Source: Symbiodinium natans (lineage: Eukaryota; Sar; Dinophyceae; Suessiales; Symbiodiniaceae). Taken from it: a stretch of DNA of 38,483 nt. How positions within the stretch are numbered: the first letter of the stretch is position 1; every line of letters begins with the position of its first letter. Below, piece by piece: positions 8,101 through 15,628 of this stretch. Position numbers and translations under genes: made by a program. The stretch is from positions 1 through 38,483 of the forward strand of contig CAJNDS010001050.1 in the NCBI GenBank assembly GCA_905221605.1, read 5' to 3'. Below the pieces are notes generated by a model. That model searched no databases. It was given only the letters and a program-made list of their open reading frames with translations, and was not told where the DNA came from.

Positions 8101-9455
8101 CTTCTTCGCTTGAGGGACTGAACACGGTCATTGGATTCGGTCTTCTCGAATCTCATGGTGTGACAACTAGCGACGCCATTAAGGCGTATACACAAGCAGC
8201 CTTGAAGAGCAAAAACCGAACTTTCGTCCTCTTGCCACCAGAACTCGTCCCAGCTTCTAAGAGAGACGTAATTCAGCCCTGTGCACCGCTCTACAAGGCC
8301 TTGTATGGACACCCTGAGTCATCAGCGCATTGGCAAAGGCATTTGCATGGCATTCTCACTGGTCTTGGTGGAATTGAATTCCCCAACCTTCCTTCTGTGT
8401 ATTATTTTCCAACATTGGATCTGATCTTGTGCGTATATGTTGACGACCTCACATTGAGCGGGAAGTTGTCGAAGCATAAAGGTTTCTGGAGTTCCTTGTC
8501 GAAACAAGTTGACCTCGAGCCTTATGCTCCTCTCACCAGAGTGCTTGGTCGCAGTCATCGCCACGTCTTGTATGACAATCAACCAGCCCTTGCGTTGGAA
8601 ACTGAAGACTTCGCCAAACAGTGTGTTGACTTGTATGAATCCTTGGTTGGTTCCGCTGTTAAGCACCAGAGGACCCCGCATGTTGACCCAGGAGCTCTAT
8701 CACTAAGTGATAATGATGCTCGGGGTTCTCTTGCTGACAGCGCCGCTCGCATCCTGATGAAGATTCTGTGGCTTGCACGTTTGAATCGCCCAGATCTTAT
8801 GGTGGCCGTCACTACCCTCACGACCAATGTCTGTCGTTGGTCAGTGAACGATGATAAAAGGGTTGCCAGGTTGGTGGGTTACATTGCTGCGACGGTTCAA
8901 TACAACCCTGTGATGTTTGTCCACGACCCAGCTTCATCTTTGCACCTTGCCCTGTATGTGGATTCAGATTTCGGCGGCTGTCCTGACACCGCGCGTTCCA
9001 CAAGTGGGTATATCGTTGCCCTTGAAGGAAGCAACTCATTTGCTCTTTTGTCATGGTCCAGCAAGAGACAGAAAGTGGTCTCAAGGAGCTCTACCGAAGC
9101 AGAATTCGTGTCCTTGAGCAGTGCGCTGTTCAATGATGCCTTGCCATTACTTGAAGTTTGGCAAACCATAATCCCTGGCATTAAGCTCTTGTGTCGTGAA
9201 GATAATGAGGCTTGCATTGCCATTGTCCGTAAAGGATATTCAGCTAAGCTGAGGCATTTGTCCAAAACTCATCGCATCAACGTTTCATCTACGTGCGAAG
9301 CTGTGAACGACAACGATGATGTTGAACTGGGCTACGTCAACACTAATGACCAGAAAGGTGATCCTTTGACGAAGGCTCTTTCGGTCCAGAAGTGGGCTCA
9401 TGCACTGAAGTTGCTCCACATCTCCACTGAGCATCTGCCAGATGTTCCCATCTAA
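2148..9455 (+). CDS. Copia gag-pol polyprotein with extra modification domains
   Basis: 2435 codons, uninterrupted. Order seen: coiled coil (about 90-225); gag-like helical region (about 340-600); Lys/Pro linker; CCCH zinc finger (Cys639, Cys648, Cys654, His658); protease with Asp714 in ADTAAG, where most family members have D[ST]G; Fe(II)/2-oxoglutarate dioxygenase-like domain (about 885-1060); integrase with HHCC finger (His1151, His1155, Cys1162, Cys1165) and DDE triad Asp1201, Asp1267, Glu1298; methyltransferase-like domain (about 1612-1830); reverse transcriptase with YVDD (2097-2100); RNase H (Asp2272 or Asp2274, Glu2317, Asp2352). PR-INT-RT-RH order is copia. The start codon follows an in-frame stop at 2124, and no earlier ATG is available. 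Translation from an mRNA also carrying ORF1 would need reinitiation, trans-splicing or another device. Confidence 0.92.
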   Translation: MSSPSDPSNQASSVLDLSSASAMALPGGIGSDSGSVTSSSAVELRERSPPLTRRALSGPRRTREHSEPYPNLTAQASYTQNILNVGASPQEVLDAQRLAAAQAAQQVADHAEQLHAVRLEQVENEARGLVEATAEQMREQLQQYEHRYDEILQQGRILEEQLSVAKAELSKVEAELQVARAGYQELEAALTSCRGDNNLLNFQNTQLRVELQVKDREIQRLRQAALSATSPGSSPPKPAPRQQDVPSAIAPSACSGGSSWVHIGSDGGNNGAPSLPQVVNESTPCPPATVSDPRVDQLIDVVQQLLAQRNGTDQGCNDASPVHEIEEPERQEKHIVDNRALLHLKLEPVPSDAAGFRAWKNALLVQIAKLDMSGEGLVVEWLSQSFTAEKEDLTESGFLPRLDAWIAGEMTSLRVLKQVTELEQEVIAYVELCGQARSQPKGRYMLALLARHFSIDRVRGTVLTASTLFQVEIGGNSMRDLRDFVQRVRTVLYAIPVGQRPDDRLTGEWLFHRVKHIRKLERIIEDIRESAPESRRREWDYLWNKIQDILVQEREDANSHSVMKSLQIAAPQAKTKGVPAETKEASRSSPKAKTPAPVSTGPPPKAPVPANPAPSPKPKTKAKAKAKGMSDAEKAKTPCIFFRMSSGCMHGENCKYSHTPDKTPKVDPKSKPKAAASKPKSPGAVAKAVVAMMAASSMCNIPGSNAFSVEWAADTAAGRHLGSARALADQGIPSESYRSFLAHSASPVTFHTGGGPQPGSQSLGFASDNMPLANHYMLDNCPVVRSTGLDVESGKAFIWLPGSLPFFVHDLSKLRIDCAEEARFYATRIDEHVPIFTSKVQFVHGVAASADSLERSGKESREPSTPFAHDPAEEYAKDLLTKRGDIQPNQVRKIFGLVKRGSAPRGIEPSNDSSFAVGCFRRGGVVGLLKSTKEYPFVTRALNQFAQRKAPGHVYTTINLLHNVSADPHKDSRNAGIDNVVISLGGFTGGGVWVEDAAGRDKCPFPSVSQIGKILSFKKGVIQFSAKNRLHATQPWTGDRLVMILYAAKDPASLELDVLDALIGVGFPLDSHPLVDVIPAEIESSEVPSSSSGGLPKEHLVEANPDGPAASALPEGDKPLDVSSPGVPIVDDAHVSDRVRKLRDEAVSVKHRLFHFPKNPFCDVCNRSKLLSRRVRRKPRDEDSEPAMLEASEFGEVIAADHIHVFKSPSDSNAPGREYVVLCLRDRFTGLFAAYPATDRSTDSILTCLKRFVGRKVCSKPVSLVSDAADEFKLAAETLGWLHMPSLPNRFPHNSQLEREIRSFQEGVRSSFLEAGFAVRPELWTVACRYGSMAMNLSHPAPLESDLSRWDFAVAHFDAEDVPPRELILGQLVFYRARADSKFGPNAKPGLFAGWRLEPGFLYRSVVYVLDLAKVRFKLGSWEEVISVPEAELYVRSGDPVFPLKNAAEHTLQLCGGEDFAIPDPLPLPFSGDQANIKKKARRIYITYSRFLKLGPTPGCTACERDRSDHNPECVARFEKAFGDEAKTSSQPFEDHERLLSFEHLGLPDLPPEIDPADEEAVEVELAALGRSTERDAESELDFLRTPEYEPSIPEDDEALPGVEALPACRHQKPGALVLYEFCCAPDSMIGHLGPELGVQVVRLCRESINLEDPLAIDQLIHQVSATPGCCIHGSLECGPWSAWSRMNLATKPGYLEKLTAEREKSRKLLLQFIRVAALVILQGGEVSFEWPRDAAGWSLPEIIAFVDQFNLLTVEFHGCAFGLVSSRGGPMLKPWKILTSSKRLAHDFAAYQCSHPKHFKHDTVEGSDSRRSAFYPEAMARAILASLFPYAKAFVAPALPCVPTFPQLHRVKDVRPPLPLDLLMFESGMRHIRIPGYVHRLLDRREWTSQPAALEKVQEEKDGLLKAGTWIEEEIMPKSEVLAWARRTSNVIHFGNLMVIMSVKGAELEPDSWKLKARIVFRGDDIRDQTGMSAVFEELFASAPSSLEGLNTVIGFGLLESHGVTTSDAIKAYTQAALKSKNRTFVLLPPELVPASKRDVIQPCAPLYKALYGHPESSAHWQRHLHGILTGLGGIEFPNLPSVYYFPTLDLILCVYVDDLTLSGKLSKHKGFWSSLSKQVDLEPYAPLTRVLGRSHRHVLYDNQPALALETEDFAKQCVDLYESLVGSAVKHQRTPHVDPGALSLSDNDARGSLADSAARILMKILWLARLNRPDLMVAVTTLTTNVCRWSVNDDKRVARLVGYIAATVQYNPVMFVHDPASSLHLALYVDSDFGGCPDTARSTSGYIVALEGSNSFALLSWSSKRQKVVSRSSTEAEFVSLSSALFNDALPLLEVWQTIIPGIKLLCREDNEACIAIVRKGYSAKLRHLSKTHRINVSSTCEAVNDNDDVELGYVNTNDQKGDPLTKALSVQKWAHALKLLHISTEHLPDVPI
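4800..5320 (+). other. TET/JBP-like 2-oxoglutarate dioxygenase domain in gag-pol
   Basis: Residues about 885-1060 of the polyprotein, between protease and integrase. Expected features of a double-stranded beta-helix Fe(II)/2OG oxygenase are visible: HxD as His969-Lys970-Asp971 within ADPHKDSRN, the strand pair ISLGGFTGGGVWVED, a distal His1031 in RLHATQPW, and Arg1040 nine residues later in position for 2-oxoglutarate. The HKD..N plus GxFTGGxxWV pattern is closer to the TET/JBP branch, which oxidises thymine or methylcytosine, than to AlkB or prolyl hydroxylases. All metal and cosubstrate residues seem present. The specific branch is inferred. Confidence 0.68.
6981..7640 (+). other. Methyltransferase-like Rossmann domain in gag-pol
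   Basis: Residues about 1612-1830, between integrase and RT. A first strand and glycine-loop analogue (LYEFCCAPDSMIG, Glu1621), a second acidic strand region, and a motif-IV analogue GSLECGPWSAWSRMN (Cys1678) resemble the layout of class I SAM-dependent methyltransferases. The motif reads ECGPW, not the PCQ of cytosine-C5 enzymes, so the catalytic chemistry is uncertain. Cytosine methyltransferases captured by dinoflagellate retrotransposons are established knowledge; whether this divergent domain belongs with them is inference. Confidence 0.5.
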
Positions 9456-9943
9456 GCATGCACTTCCCTGTCACCTGAAGTCTTTTGAGAATTCCTTGGG
9501 TGATATGTTTGTGACGGTTGTCAAGCTGCTCCTGCGCTACCTCCATCATCGTGCTTTTGCAGACACTTGGATATGAGCCATCATCCCTGTGTCATCTGAA
9601 TGAGTTCTTGAGGATCTCATCCTGCACTTCTTGCCTGCCCTCAGCCTTGCACTGCGTTGTGTCAGTGTCCGGCTGCTCCCAAGCGCCGCTCTGACTTCGC
9701 CTGAGCACAGTCCTGCACCGGTTGAGAGTAGTTTTGTATAGATTGCAGGTAGAATTACCTTAAAGGTTCATTGAGTCTGTGTTTCAGCCTGATCACCTGA
9801 GATACCGGATTCAACTGCGCATGGCTGAGCCCGCGCCACAATCGACAGTAGGTTTAGCTGCTGAGCTGAGCTTGCAGCTGCAGTCTTCCTAAAGTCCGTA
9901 ATCGAGCTGTAATGAGCTTGGCGACTGAAAGTTCTGCAAACAT
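9456..9943 (+). other. Copia 3' untranslated region
   Basis: About 490 bases between the gag-pol stop and the polypurine tract with no long open frame. Its AGCTGAGCT-like short repeats near 9850-9920 have no assigned role. Confidence 0.7.
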
Positions 9944-9952
9944 GAAGGGGGG
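9944..9952 (+). promoter_or_regulatory. Polypurine tract
   Basis: GAAGGGGGG lies immediately before the 3' LTR. This is the expected plus-strand primer site, and its end fixes the LTR start at 9953. Confidence 0.88.
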
Positions 9953-10176
9953 AGTTGAAGAATCACGAGCTTCCTTCCTCTATTGTAAAGCATGTATAGT
10001 CATGTTGTGCAGACTAGGATGACTTACCTTCTGACCATTTTTGGCTCAAGTAAAAAGGCCGCATGAGGTGCGGCTTGCACGCAGGGTTGAGGGCTTTGAG
10101 GGTCCCTGAACCTTTCTTTTGGTTGTGCCTGGTCCTTCCCCTTTCAGGCTTAGGCCAGGTTCTAACCTGTTCAACT
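9953..10176 (+). repeat. 3' LTR (224 bp)
   Basis: Looks identical to 417-640, including the inverted-repeat ends AGTTGAA/TTCAACT and the spliced-leader remnant at 10035-10050. Confidence 0.92.
10035..10050 (+). other. Dinoflagellate spliced-leader remnant in the 3' LTR
   Basis: CCATTTTTGGCTCAAG, the second copy of the remnant at 499-514. Confidence 0.8.
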
Positions 10177-10181
10177 ACAGA
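10177..10181. repeat. Target site duplication ACAGA, right copy
   Basis: Directly follows the 3' LTR and matches 412-416. Confidence 0.85.
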
Positions 10182-10244
10182 TGAGTGATCAGCTCATCCT
10201 TCCCACTCTATGGCATAGCTTCGTTGCATGGAGTAGCCATAGAG
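10180..10244. repeat. Two adjacent hairpins at the copia target
   Basis: GATGAG (10180-10185) pairs with CTCATC (10193-10198). CTCTATGGC (10206-10214) pairs perfectly with GCCATAGAG (10236-10244). They abut the copia insertion point, so the target may have been a foldback sequence. Confidence 0.6.
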
Positions 10245-10284
10245 CGCTCCATGCCCCTGCTGCATAGTGCAAGCGAAAGCCAAA

Positions 10285-10640
10285 TTCGACATGCTGGGAG
10301 TGACCCCATTCACCTATGAACTATGGTGTTCCACACACACAGAGCCCCATAAGGGGCGACTGACGCCTGGCAAGTGGCCAGTCACTGCTGAGGCAAGCGT
10401 GTTCAGCAACCTATGTATACCAACATGGCGGCTCGGCCTCAGCTGCATCGCAGAGCGGATAAAACATGCATGGTGTGACCCCAGTCGCCAAAACGCTAAA
10501 GTGTCTCATTCACACACACAGCTGTATGAGTGTCGGCTGGAGCCTGGCATGTAATCATTGTTGAGACAAACTCGGCTGAGGCAAATGCGTCTAGCGAGCA
10601 ATGCACAAGCACATGGCAGCTCGGCAGAGCTGAGCAAAAC
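10285..10640. repeat. Diverged tandem duplication, unit about 180 bp
   Basis: 10285-10462 and 10463-10640 share, in the same order, GTGACCCCA, a CACACACAGAG/CACACACAGCT stretch, GCCTGGCA, and AACATGGCGGCTCGG versus CACATGGCAGCTCGG. The copies are heavily diverged. I see no coding sequence. Confidence 0.55.
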
Positions 10641-10680
10641 ACAGTGCAAGCAAGGCAATGTTGCTTTTTCAGAGGATTGA

Positions 10681-11202
10681 ATGAAGCCTGTATCCGGCGG
10701 CTTGATATCTGTGTTGTATGGCAGCCACGGCAGCATCGGCATTGTGGACGGTACGCAAACACGTCTTGCCAGCAGGATGCGTGCTTGTGCGCTGCTTCGA
10801 AGCACGGAGCTCGTTGTTGCAGACTGCGGATGCATGATGTCTGCCTTTTGCAGCTTGTCGTCGTACGTCAAGGTGGCTGTGCTGGTGTGTATGGCAAAAC
10901 CAAAAGATGTTGGCTGGCTCCGTGTCAAGTTTGACAGGAGGTTGGTAGAAATCTGGGTCGATGAACTCCCTGAATGGTGGGAGCGAAATGTACTGCCGTG
11001 GAATGAGCAGCACCCTGTTGTCTACATATCTAGTGGCAAAGAAGCTTGCCTGCTGCTGGCTTGTTGGCTGATGATGTTTGTGGTTCACAAACATGCTGCG
11101 AAGCGACTTGACCCAGCATTGCTCCACAACTGCCACAACCATGTTGCAAAGTGCAGGGCTGTGAAAAGCAGAGTCGCAAGCACTCGCTTTCTTTTTCCTT
11201 GA
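10681..11202 (+). CDS. Hypothetical 173-codon open frame, doubtful
   Basis: The frame is open from ATG to TGA. Its middle (about residues 92-150) has a plausible amphipathic composition with a WVDELPEWWERN stretch, while both ends are rich in Cys, Met, Ser and Ala in the manner of noncoding sequence. No motif is recognised, no partner gene is adjacent, and the surroundings are all repeats. It may be an exon fragment or chance. Confidence 0.2.
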   Translation: MKPVSGGLISVLYGSHGSIGIVDGTQTRLASRMRACALLRSTELVVADCGCMMSAFCSLSSYVKVAVLVCMAKPKDVGWLRVKFDRRLVEIWVDELPEWWERNVLPWNEQHPVVYISSGKEACLLLACWLMMFVVHKHAAKRLDPALLHNCHNHVAKCRAVKSRVASTRFLFP

Positions 11203-12050
11203 GCCAAAGCGAGCGCGGTCTCAGCTATTGGACTTCAAACTGTGTGAAACACATGAACCACTTTCCCAAACTGTCACTGCTCAGCTTCTGCAAGAACAAA
11301 ACACAAACGAACGATACGAGACGTGACGAAACGCAAGTGCAGTCACTCTCGTCCACAAAACTCACAAGTGCAGACACTCAAACAAAACTCCCTGCCTGCA
11401 TGTGCCAGACAGCTACCTGTACATCAGAACAACAAAGAAACATGGATGTTCTTTTTTTGTTTGGTCGGGAGGCGACACGCGCTGCCTTTGGCTGGTGAAA
11501 ACGGGTGAGTATCTAGAGAGAAACCCACCTACACTACAGTCAGCTGGTTTTGCCTCTCTATGCCTCTGACACCAGAGGGTATGCCAGATCATCAAAAGTT
11601 CAGGATAACAAAAGGGTGGAATTTAAAATTCTCGACTTCTTCTTCCATTTCTCTTTAGCCCCCTCTCAACTCCCCTTTAAGCCCCCTTTCCCGGGATATT
11701 TGGCCATTTGTACCTTCCCTTTTCGCTACTGTGCGCCTGGTGCCTCACTGTGTCGGTCGTAATTCCATACATCATGGACATGGCAATGTTCACATGCCAA
11801 TGTTCCCTGTCAGTGCTTCACGCAATGGACAATGTGCATGCAGGAAGTCAAGGTTAATTCTGACATTCCAGCCCCCCTTAAGCCCCTTTTAAACTCCCCT
11901 AAAGCCCCTTTGCTTGGAGCATCAGTACAGATTTTGGATGCCAGAGGAAATCTTTTCCTTAAGCAGTGTACTGTGGCAGAAATTGTGTGGCAAAGTACAA
12001 ATTGCACATGTCACAAAGCATTGCAGAGCAGAGGCAGAGAGAATTTTGTT
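11203..12050. other. Noncoding interval with two CCCTTTAAG fragments
   Basis: No gene seen. 11655-11693 and 11869-11913 contain CCCCTTTAAGCCCC-type runs matching the satellite blocks near 34.4-34.9 and 36.1-36.7 kb, so small pieces of that satellite are dispersed. An 11-base CTTGAGCCAAA near 11199 matches the spliced-leader complement but is too short to call. Confidence 0.5.
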
Positions 12051-12161
12051 AACCCTCAACCACCTACACACGCTAGGCATGGGCGGACTATTTTGGCTGC
12101 AGAAATTTCAGTGTCTGGTGAGGGGCACCTGCCCCTCCCAGGGTCAGCACAGTCTCTGCCC
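12051..12161. repeat. Direct repeat, uninterrupted copy (111 bp)
   Basis: Recurs at 12457-12472 plus 12749-12843, where a MITE splits it. The two look identical over the 97-base stretch 12065-12161 versus 12747-12843. It preserves the empty insertion site CACCTACACAC. Confidence 0.88.
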
Positions 12162-12277
12162 TTTTTGCCCCTCCGGCCACATGGGGCCAAATAGCACGGT
12201 TGCACGCGGCGTACATTCAATCTGGCCATCTGGCCAGAAGAAATATAGCCTTCTGCTCATAGGGGCGGGCGGGCGGG

Positions 12278-12456
12278 CCTGAAATCACAGCAAATGACTC
12301 AGGCACCAGCAGGCCTGCTGCACCAAGCTTGCAGAACTGGAGCAAACACTGCAAGCGCAAGGATGCAGGATGCGCAGATAGCCACGCATGTGAGGCGCTT
12401 AAGGGTTTGCCGTGCGCGTCGGCCATTAGCCCCGCCTACCCCGACGCAAACGCCCC
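12278..12456. repeat. Dispersed repeat, copy A (about 179 bp)
   Basis: About 95% identical by eye to 21318-21493. It starts CCTGAAATCACAG and ends ACGCAAACGCCCC. Family unknown. It could be a short nonautonomous element, though no tRNA-like head was recognised. Confidence 0.82.
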
Positions 12457-12472
12457 AACCCTCAACCACCTA

Positions 12473-12746
12473 ATGTTGACTTCACATTAGGAATTCCCGC
12501 CGCAATTATAAAATCCAGCTGCCAGAACACAATAATGTAGCCCGCCACAATTATAAAATCCAGCCCGGAATATTCTTCTAAAAGTGATCCCCCAGAAGCT
12601 CGCAGTAGAGGCTCACTTAGCCCACCGTGGTGGCACCGGGACAGCTAGACCTACCAGGATTTAGGCGGATATTATTGAGGAGGCCCTGGCCGGAGAGATT
12701 GATCAATGAAGGGGGGGGGGGGGATTTATTAATGCGAAGTCAACAT
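12473..12746. mobile_element. Mariner-like MITE (274 bp) with TA target duplication
   Basis: Terminal inverted repeats: 11 perfect bases ATGTTGACTTC (12473-12483) and GAAGTCAACAT (12736-12746), extending to 17 bases with one mismatch. TA flanks each side (12471-12472, 12747-12748). The uninterrupted copy of the host repeat at 12051-12161 reads CACCTACACAC with a single TA, giving a direct filled/empty comparison. Inside are two copies of a CCCGCC[G/A]CAATTATAAAATCCAG unit (12496, 12541) and a poly-G tract of about 14 (12708-12723). No transposase, so nonautonomous; TA points to Tc1/mariner-type enzymes. Confidence 0.88.
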
Positions 12747-12843
12747 TACACACGCTAGGCATGGGCGGACTATTTTGGCTGCAGAAATTTCAGTGTCTGG
12801 TGAGGGGCACCTGCCCCTCCCAGGGTCAGCACAGTCTCTGCCC
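12747..12843. repeat. Direct repeat, MITE-split copy (right part)
   Basis: Looks identical to 12065-12161. With 12457-12472 it makes the second copy of the repeat. Confidence 0.88.
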
Positions 12844-12984
12844 AAAGCAAAGCCGCAGCCCCGCCCATGCCGCCCTGAAACATAGCCCCCCAAACAACGC
12901 GCGGATGGGCTTCAGGGATAACGCGCCTGAACTCACGCGTGGGCTCTGCACCCCAGCAGACACTATAGGCGCTTGGGCCCCAGC

Positions 12985-13776
12985 TCACAAGCCACGGGGC
13001 ATGACCGGGCATCGGCCCAGCTCCAAAAGCCGCCTCCAATCGGGGCGCACCCTGCGGCGCTCATCCAGCATGTCCCAAAATTCAGCGTCGACCGCATAGC
13101 CACGCGACAAGGCGTCCGCCCACTTATTCCGCACTCCGGCGACATGTGTAATACGCAGATCCAAGCCGTGCTCAGCACAAAATAGCCCTGCCGATTGCAG
13201 CACGGACGCGAGAGGCTCCTTGAGGGACATTCCTTTTGCAGAGGCCCCAACGACGCCCATATTATCGCATTCTTGTCGCATCGCCAGCCAGCCAATGTCG
13301 CCTGTTCGGGGCAAAGACAAGCACCGACACTCCAAGAGGACAAGCTGGGCCAGAGCTTCAAACGCAGCAATTAGTGGCTGCAAGTTGCGGTCTCCCTTCT
13401 CCAATGGCTTGAGGAACCATGCTGGCAGGTCACGCAGCCGAAGAGATATGGCAAAATAACGGATATTGCGTGGATGAATGTGCTCGCCCGGCTCAATCCA
13501 CCACCCGCCTAATCCAGCCTGGTCACCCTCAGCGAACGCATCCGCTGCTGCCGCGCCCGAAATTCCGGCAGTAGTGGCTAGTTGGACTGGCACATTGGCC
13601 TTCACCACATCGAGGAAGAACGAAGCTACACGGGCCTCATCCGAGCTCAACACCACCGTCCCCGAATCCGAGGCCTCAGAGAACTTAACCCACACTCTGC
13701 CAATACGCAATCTGGCCGTTAGGAGATCTCGACTGCAATCCACCGCTCGATTGAATCGATTGGATGCTTCAAGCAC
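12985..13776 (-). pseudogene. Tyrosine-recombinase retroelement: RNase H part of pol
   Basis: A 263-codon open stretch. An ECDNMGVVGAS segment and a C-terminal HVAGVRNKWADALSRG segment match the closing region of retroelement RNase H domains. The natural N-terminus lies in the RT reading frame upstream, with which it overlaps out of frame at 13719-13776, so a frameshift separates two parts of one polyprotein. Further RNase H acids are probably in LVLLECRCL. The element family is judged from the linked recombinase at 17.6-18.6 kb. Confidence 0.68.
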
Positions 13777-15138
13777 ACGCCAGCCTGGACATCAGATGTG
13801 GCACACGGCCAGGACACAAGCATGGTGTCATCTAGCGTGCCAGCCACCTCCTCGATCTGCTCACGGTCAAGGCACTGCAGGCGCAACTTGGGCTTTGCTA
13901 GCGCGTGGAACCACATAGCCAGCCAGGGCCGCAACCAGCGGAGCCCCGCTGTGAACCAGCAAAGACGGCCCACAAGCTTGCGAAGGTCTCGGCGAGTGAC
14001 ACTGGCGCCAGGTGAACGCAGCGGCTGCAACACGGCTAGCAGCACAGCACGCTTATCCAAAGGTAGCGTAGCCGCTGGCCGCCTCCCCAGGCAGATATCC
14101 CAGCCGATCCACCGCAGCGAGTCTGCCAGCTGCAACTTTCTCCAGGAGATTGGAACTCCCATGGACGTCGCCAGCATGATGCACAGACAAGCCAAGAACG
14201 GCGCTCGATGTCGAGGAAACAACGCCAAGAGGTCATCAACATATATAACCAAAAAATGACTGTCATGAAGAAGAACATGTGCGCAGCGCACAAAAGCGCC
14301 AGCCGCACGGGCCCACCAATAGCCCACCCAGGAAGCCCCAAAATGCGCCGTGTTATCCACGAACCAGTGCTTGCGGCCCTGCTTGTCAACTGCCACAAAA
14401 ATTGAGAACCCTCGTTCGGCCGGATCGATCCTGATCCGCTTATGAGCCTTGGCCACATCCAACGAGAAGGCCGTCCAGGCCCGAGACAGGAACTCGGACA
14501 CGTCAAAGAGTGAGGGCAGCTCGACTTTCTCCAGAATACGGCACAGCAGGTTCGCATTGGAGACAGAACTGTCGCCAACAAGTCGCGGATCCGAACTCCT
14601 TTTTCACAACGCCCAACTTGCCTGCCGCGCACTTGGCACCAAACCGCGCTTTTGCTTCCGGAAAGCCGCCCGGCAGCCATTCTGCGAACCCGGCATCGAT
14701 GTCGGCTTGGACCAGACGCATAAGACAGTCTGAATCATCCGTGGCAGAGGCCCAGGGCTCATCACGCACCAACAATTCCAGGCAAGGTCGCTCAGGCCGG
14801 TCTACGGGATGCCACACTCCCGAAGCAGGGATCTCCGACAGGATACCTGTAGGCACCCCCTTTTGTAATATGTCTGGCAAGTCGGCATCGCAATCCTGCA
14901 GATACCCAAGCAATGCGTCCCAGATGCCAAGCGTAAAAGGCTGGCCTTCCGCAACGCGAGCAGTGCACTGCCAACCTCTGCTTCTCAGAAAGGCCACAAC
15001 GTCCTGCCGAAGGACATCTACCTCATCGTCACGCAGCAGAGGAAGCGGCTCTGCTTGGGTCACATGGGCCAACAAGCGGGGGACCAGGCCCCACTCCGCA
15101 ATGCGCTCCAAACACTTCAACGGCTTTCCGTGTACCAT
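13719..15138 (-). pseudogene. Tyrosine-recombinase retroelement: reverse transcriptase, frameshifted
   Basis: Two open stretches. 15138-14503 carries the N-terminal RT region (DSDCLMRLVQADIDAGFAEW, then GGFPEAKARFGAKCAAGKLG). 14501-13719 carries the catalytic core: FSLDVAKAHKRIRI with the first Asp, FGASWVGYWW, and the YVDDLL active site. In between, reading a different frame restores SDPRLVGDSSVSNAN, so a one-base indel lies near 14595-14605 next to an A-run. The style (VDD box, WADALSR RNase H) fits DIRS-like elements. It cannot make a full RT as it stands. Confidence 0.78.
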
Positions 15139-15628
15139 CTTCTGTTTTGATCATCGTGCTTCTGTACGGAAAATCCTCCGTACGGTACATGTCCGTGGGA
15201 TCTTTGAACTTCGACTGCGCCGGGGAGTAGTGCACAACCACGATGCTGTCGGTATCATGCCAACCAGGTTCTTGCTTTCTTGCTGCATCAGCTATGTGAG
15301 AATTCAGCTGAATGACGGTGCGAACGTGTTCCTGCTCCAAGTTCACATACCTTTTTCCAGCTTGCAAATATGCATAATCCAAAACCGTCGCAACTCCCAC
15401 AAGAAGTCGGAACTGCGCGGGGACATCCAATCCGCATCTGACCAAACGCCGCCACCATCCTTCAAACGAAACCGACTACCTGGACAACTACTAGGGACAC
15501 CAGCATGGTGGCGCTCGCTTTCCGCAGTGTGCTTTCCGTCAGGGTATGACGGCGGTGCGATGCACCTGACTGGAACGCAACGCTGAATCCACTGGCCCAG
15601 CCTCATCCAGTGGCCCAGAATGACCCCG
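15139..15628 (-). other. Gag-to-RT joint of the DIRS-like element
   Basis: Coding-like sequence in two frames. One holds GGGVWSDADWMSPRSS followed by a helical stretch; another holds PGWHDTDSIVVVHYSPAQ. This probably represents the N-terminal part of pol, broken by at least one frameshift. No catalytic motif recognised. Confidence 0.45.

Larger units (their letters stand above)
417..10176 (+). mobile_element. Full-length, recently inserted copia LTR retrotransposon
   Basis: A 9.76-kb element in order: 5' LTR, primer-binding site, ORF1 (HAD-like domain), gag-pol, polypurine tract, 3' LTR. The two 224-bp LTRs look identical base for base and the 5-bp ACAGA duplication is intact, so insertion was recent. 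The integrase-before-RT order assigns it to Ty1/copia. Both reading frames are uninterrupted, so it could be autonomous. Unusual points are LTR ends AG...CT instead of TG...CA, a spliced-leader remnant in the LTR, a separate ORF1, and dioxygenase-like and methyltransferase-like inserts in the polyprotein. Confidence 0.93.

Noticed and set aside
2991-9265. Many minus-strand and shifted frames within gag-pol
   Set aside because: Shadows of one intact 2435-codon frame; none has a motif or independent composition.
11199-11209. CTTGAGCCAAA as another spliced-leader remnant (minus strand)
   Set aside because: Only 11 bases match and the adjoining leader bases diverge; chance is not excluded.
12051-12472. 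tRNA or other small RNA gene in the repeat-rich interval
   Set aside because: No cloverleaf, A/B box pair or terminator could be drawn with confidence.
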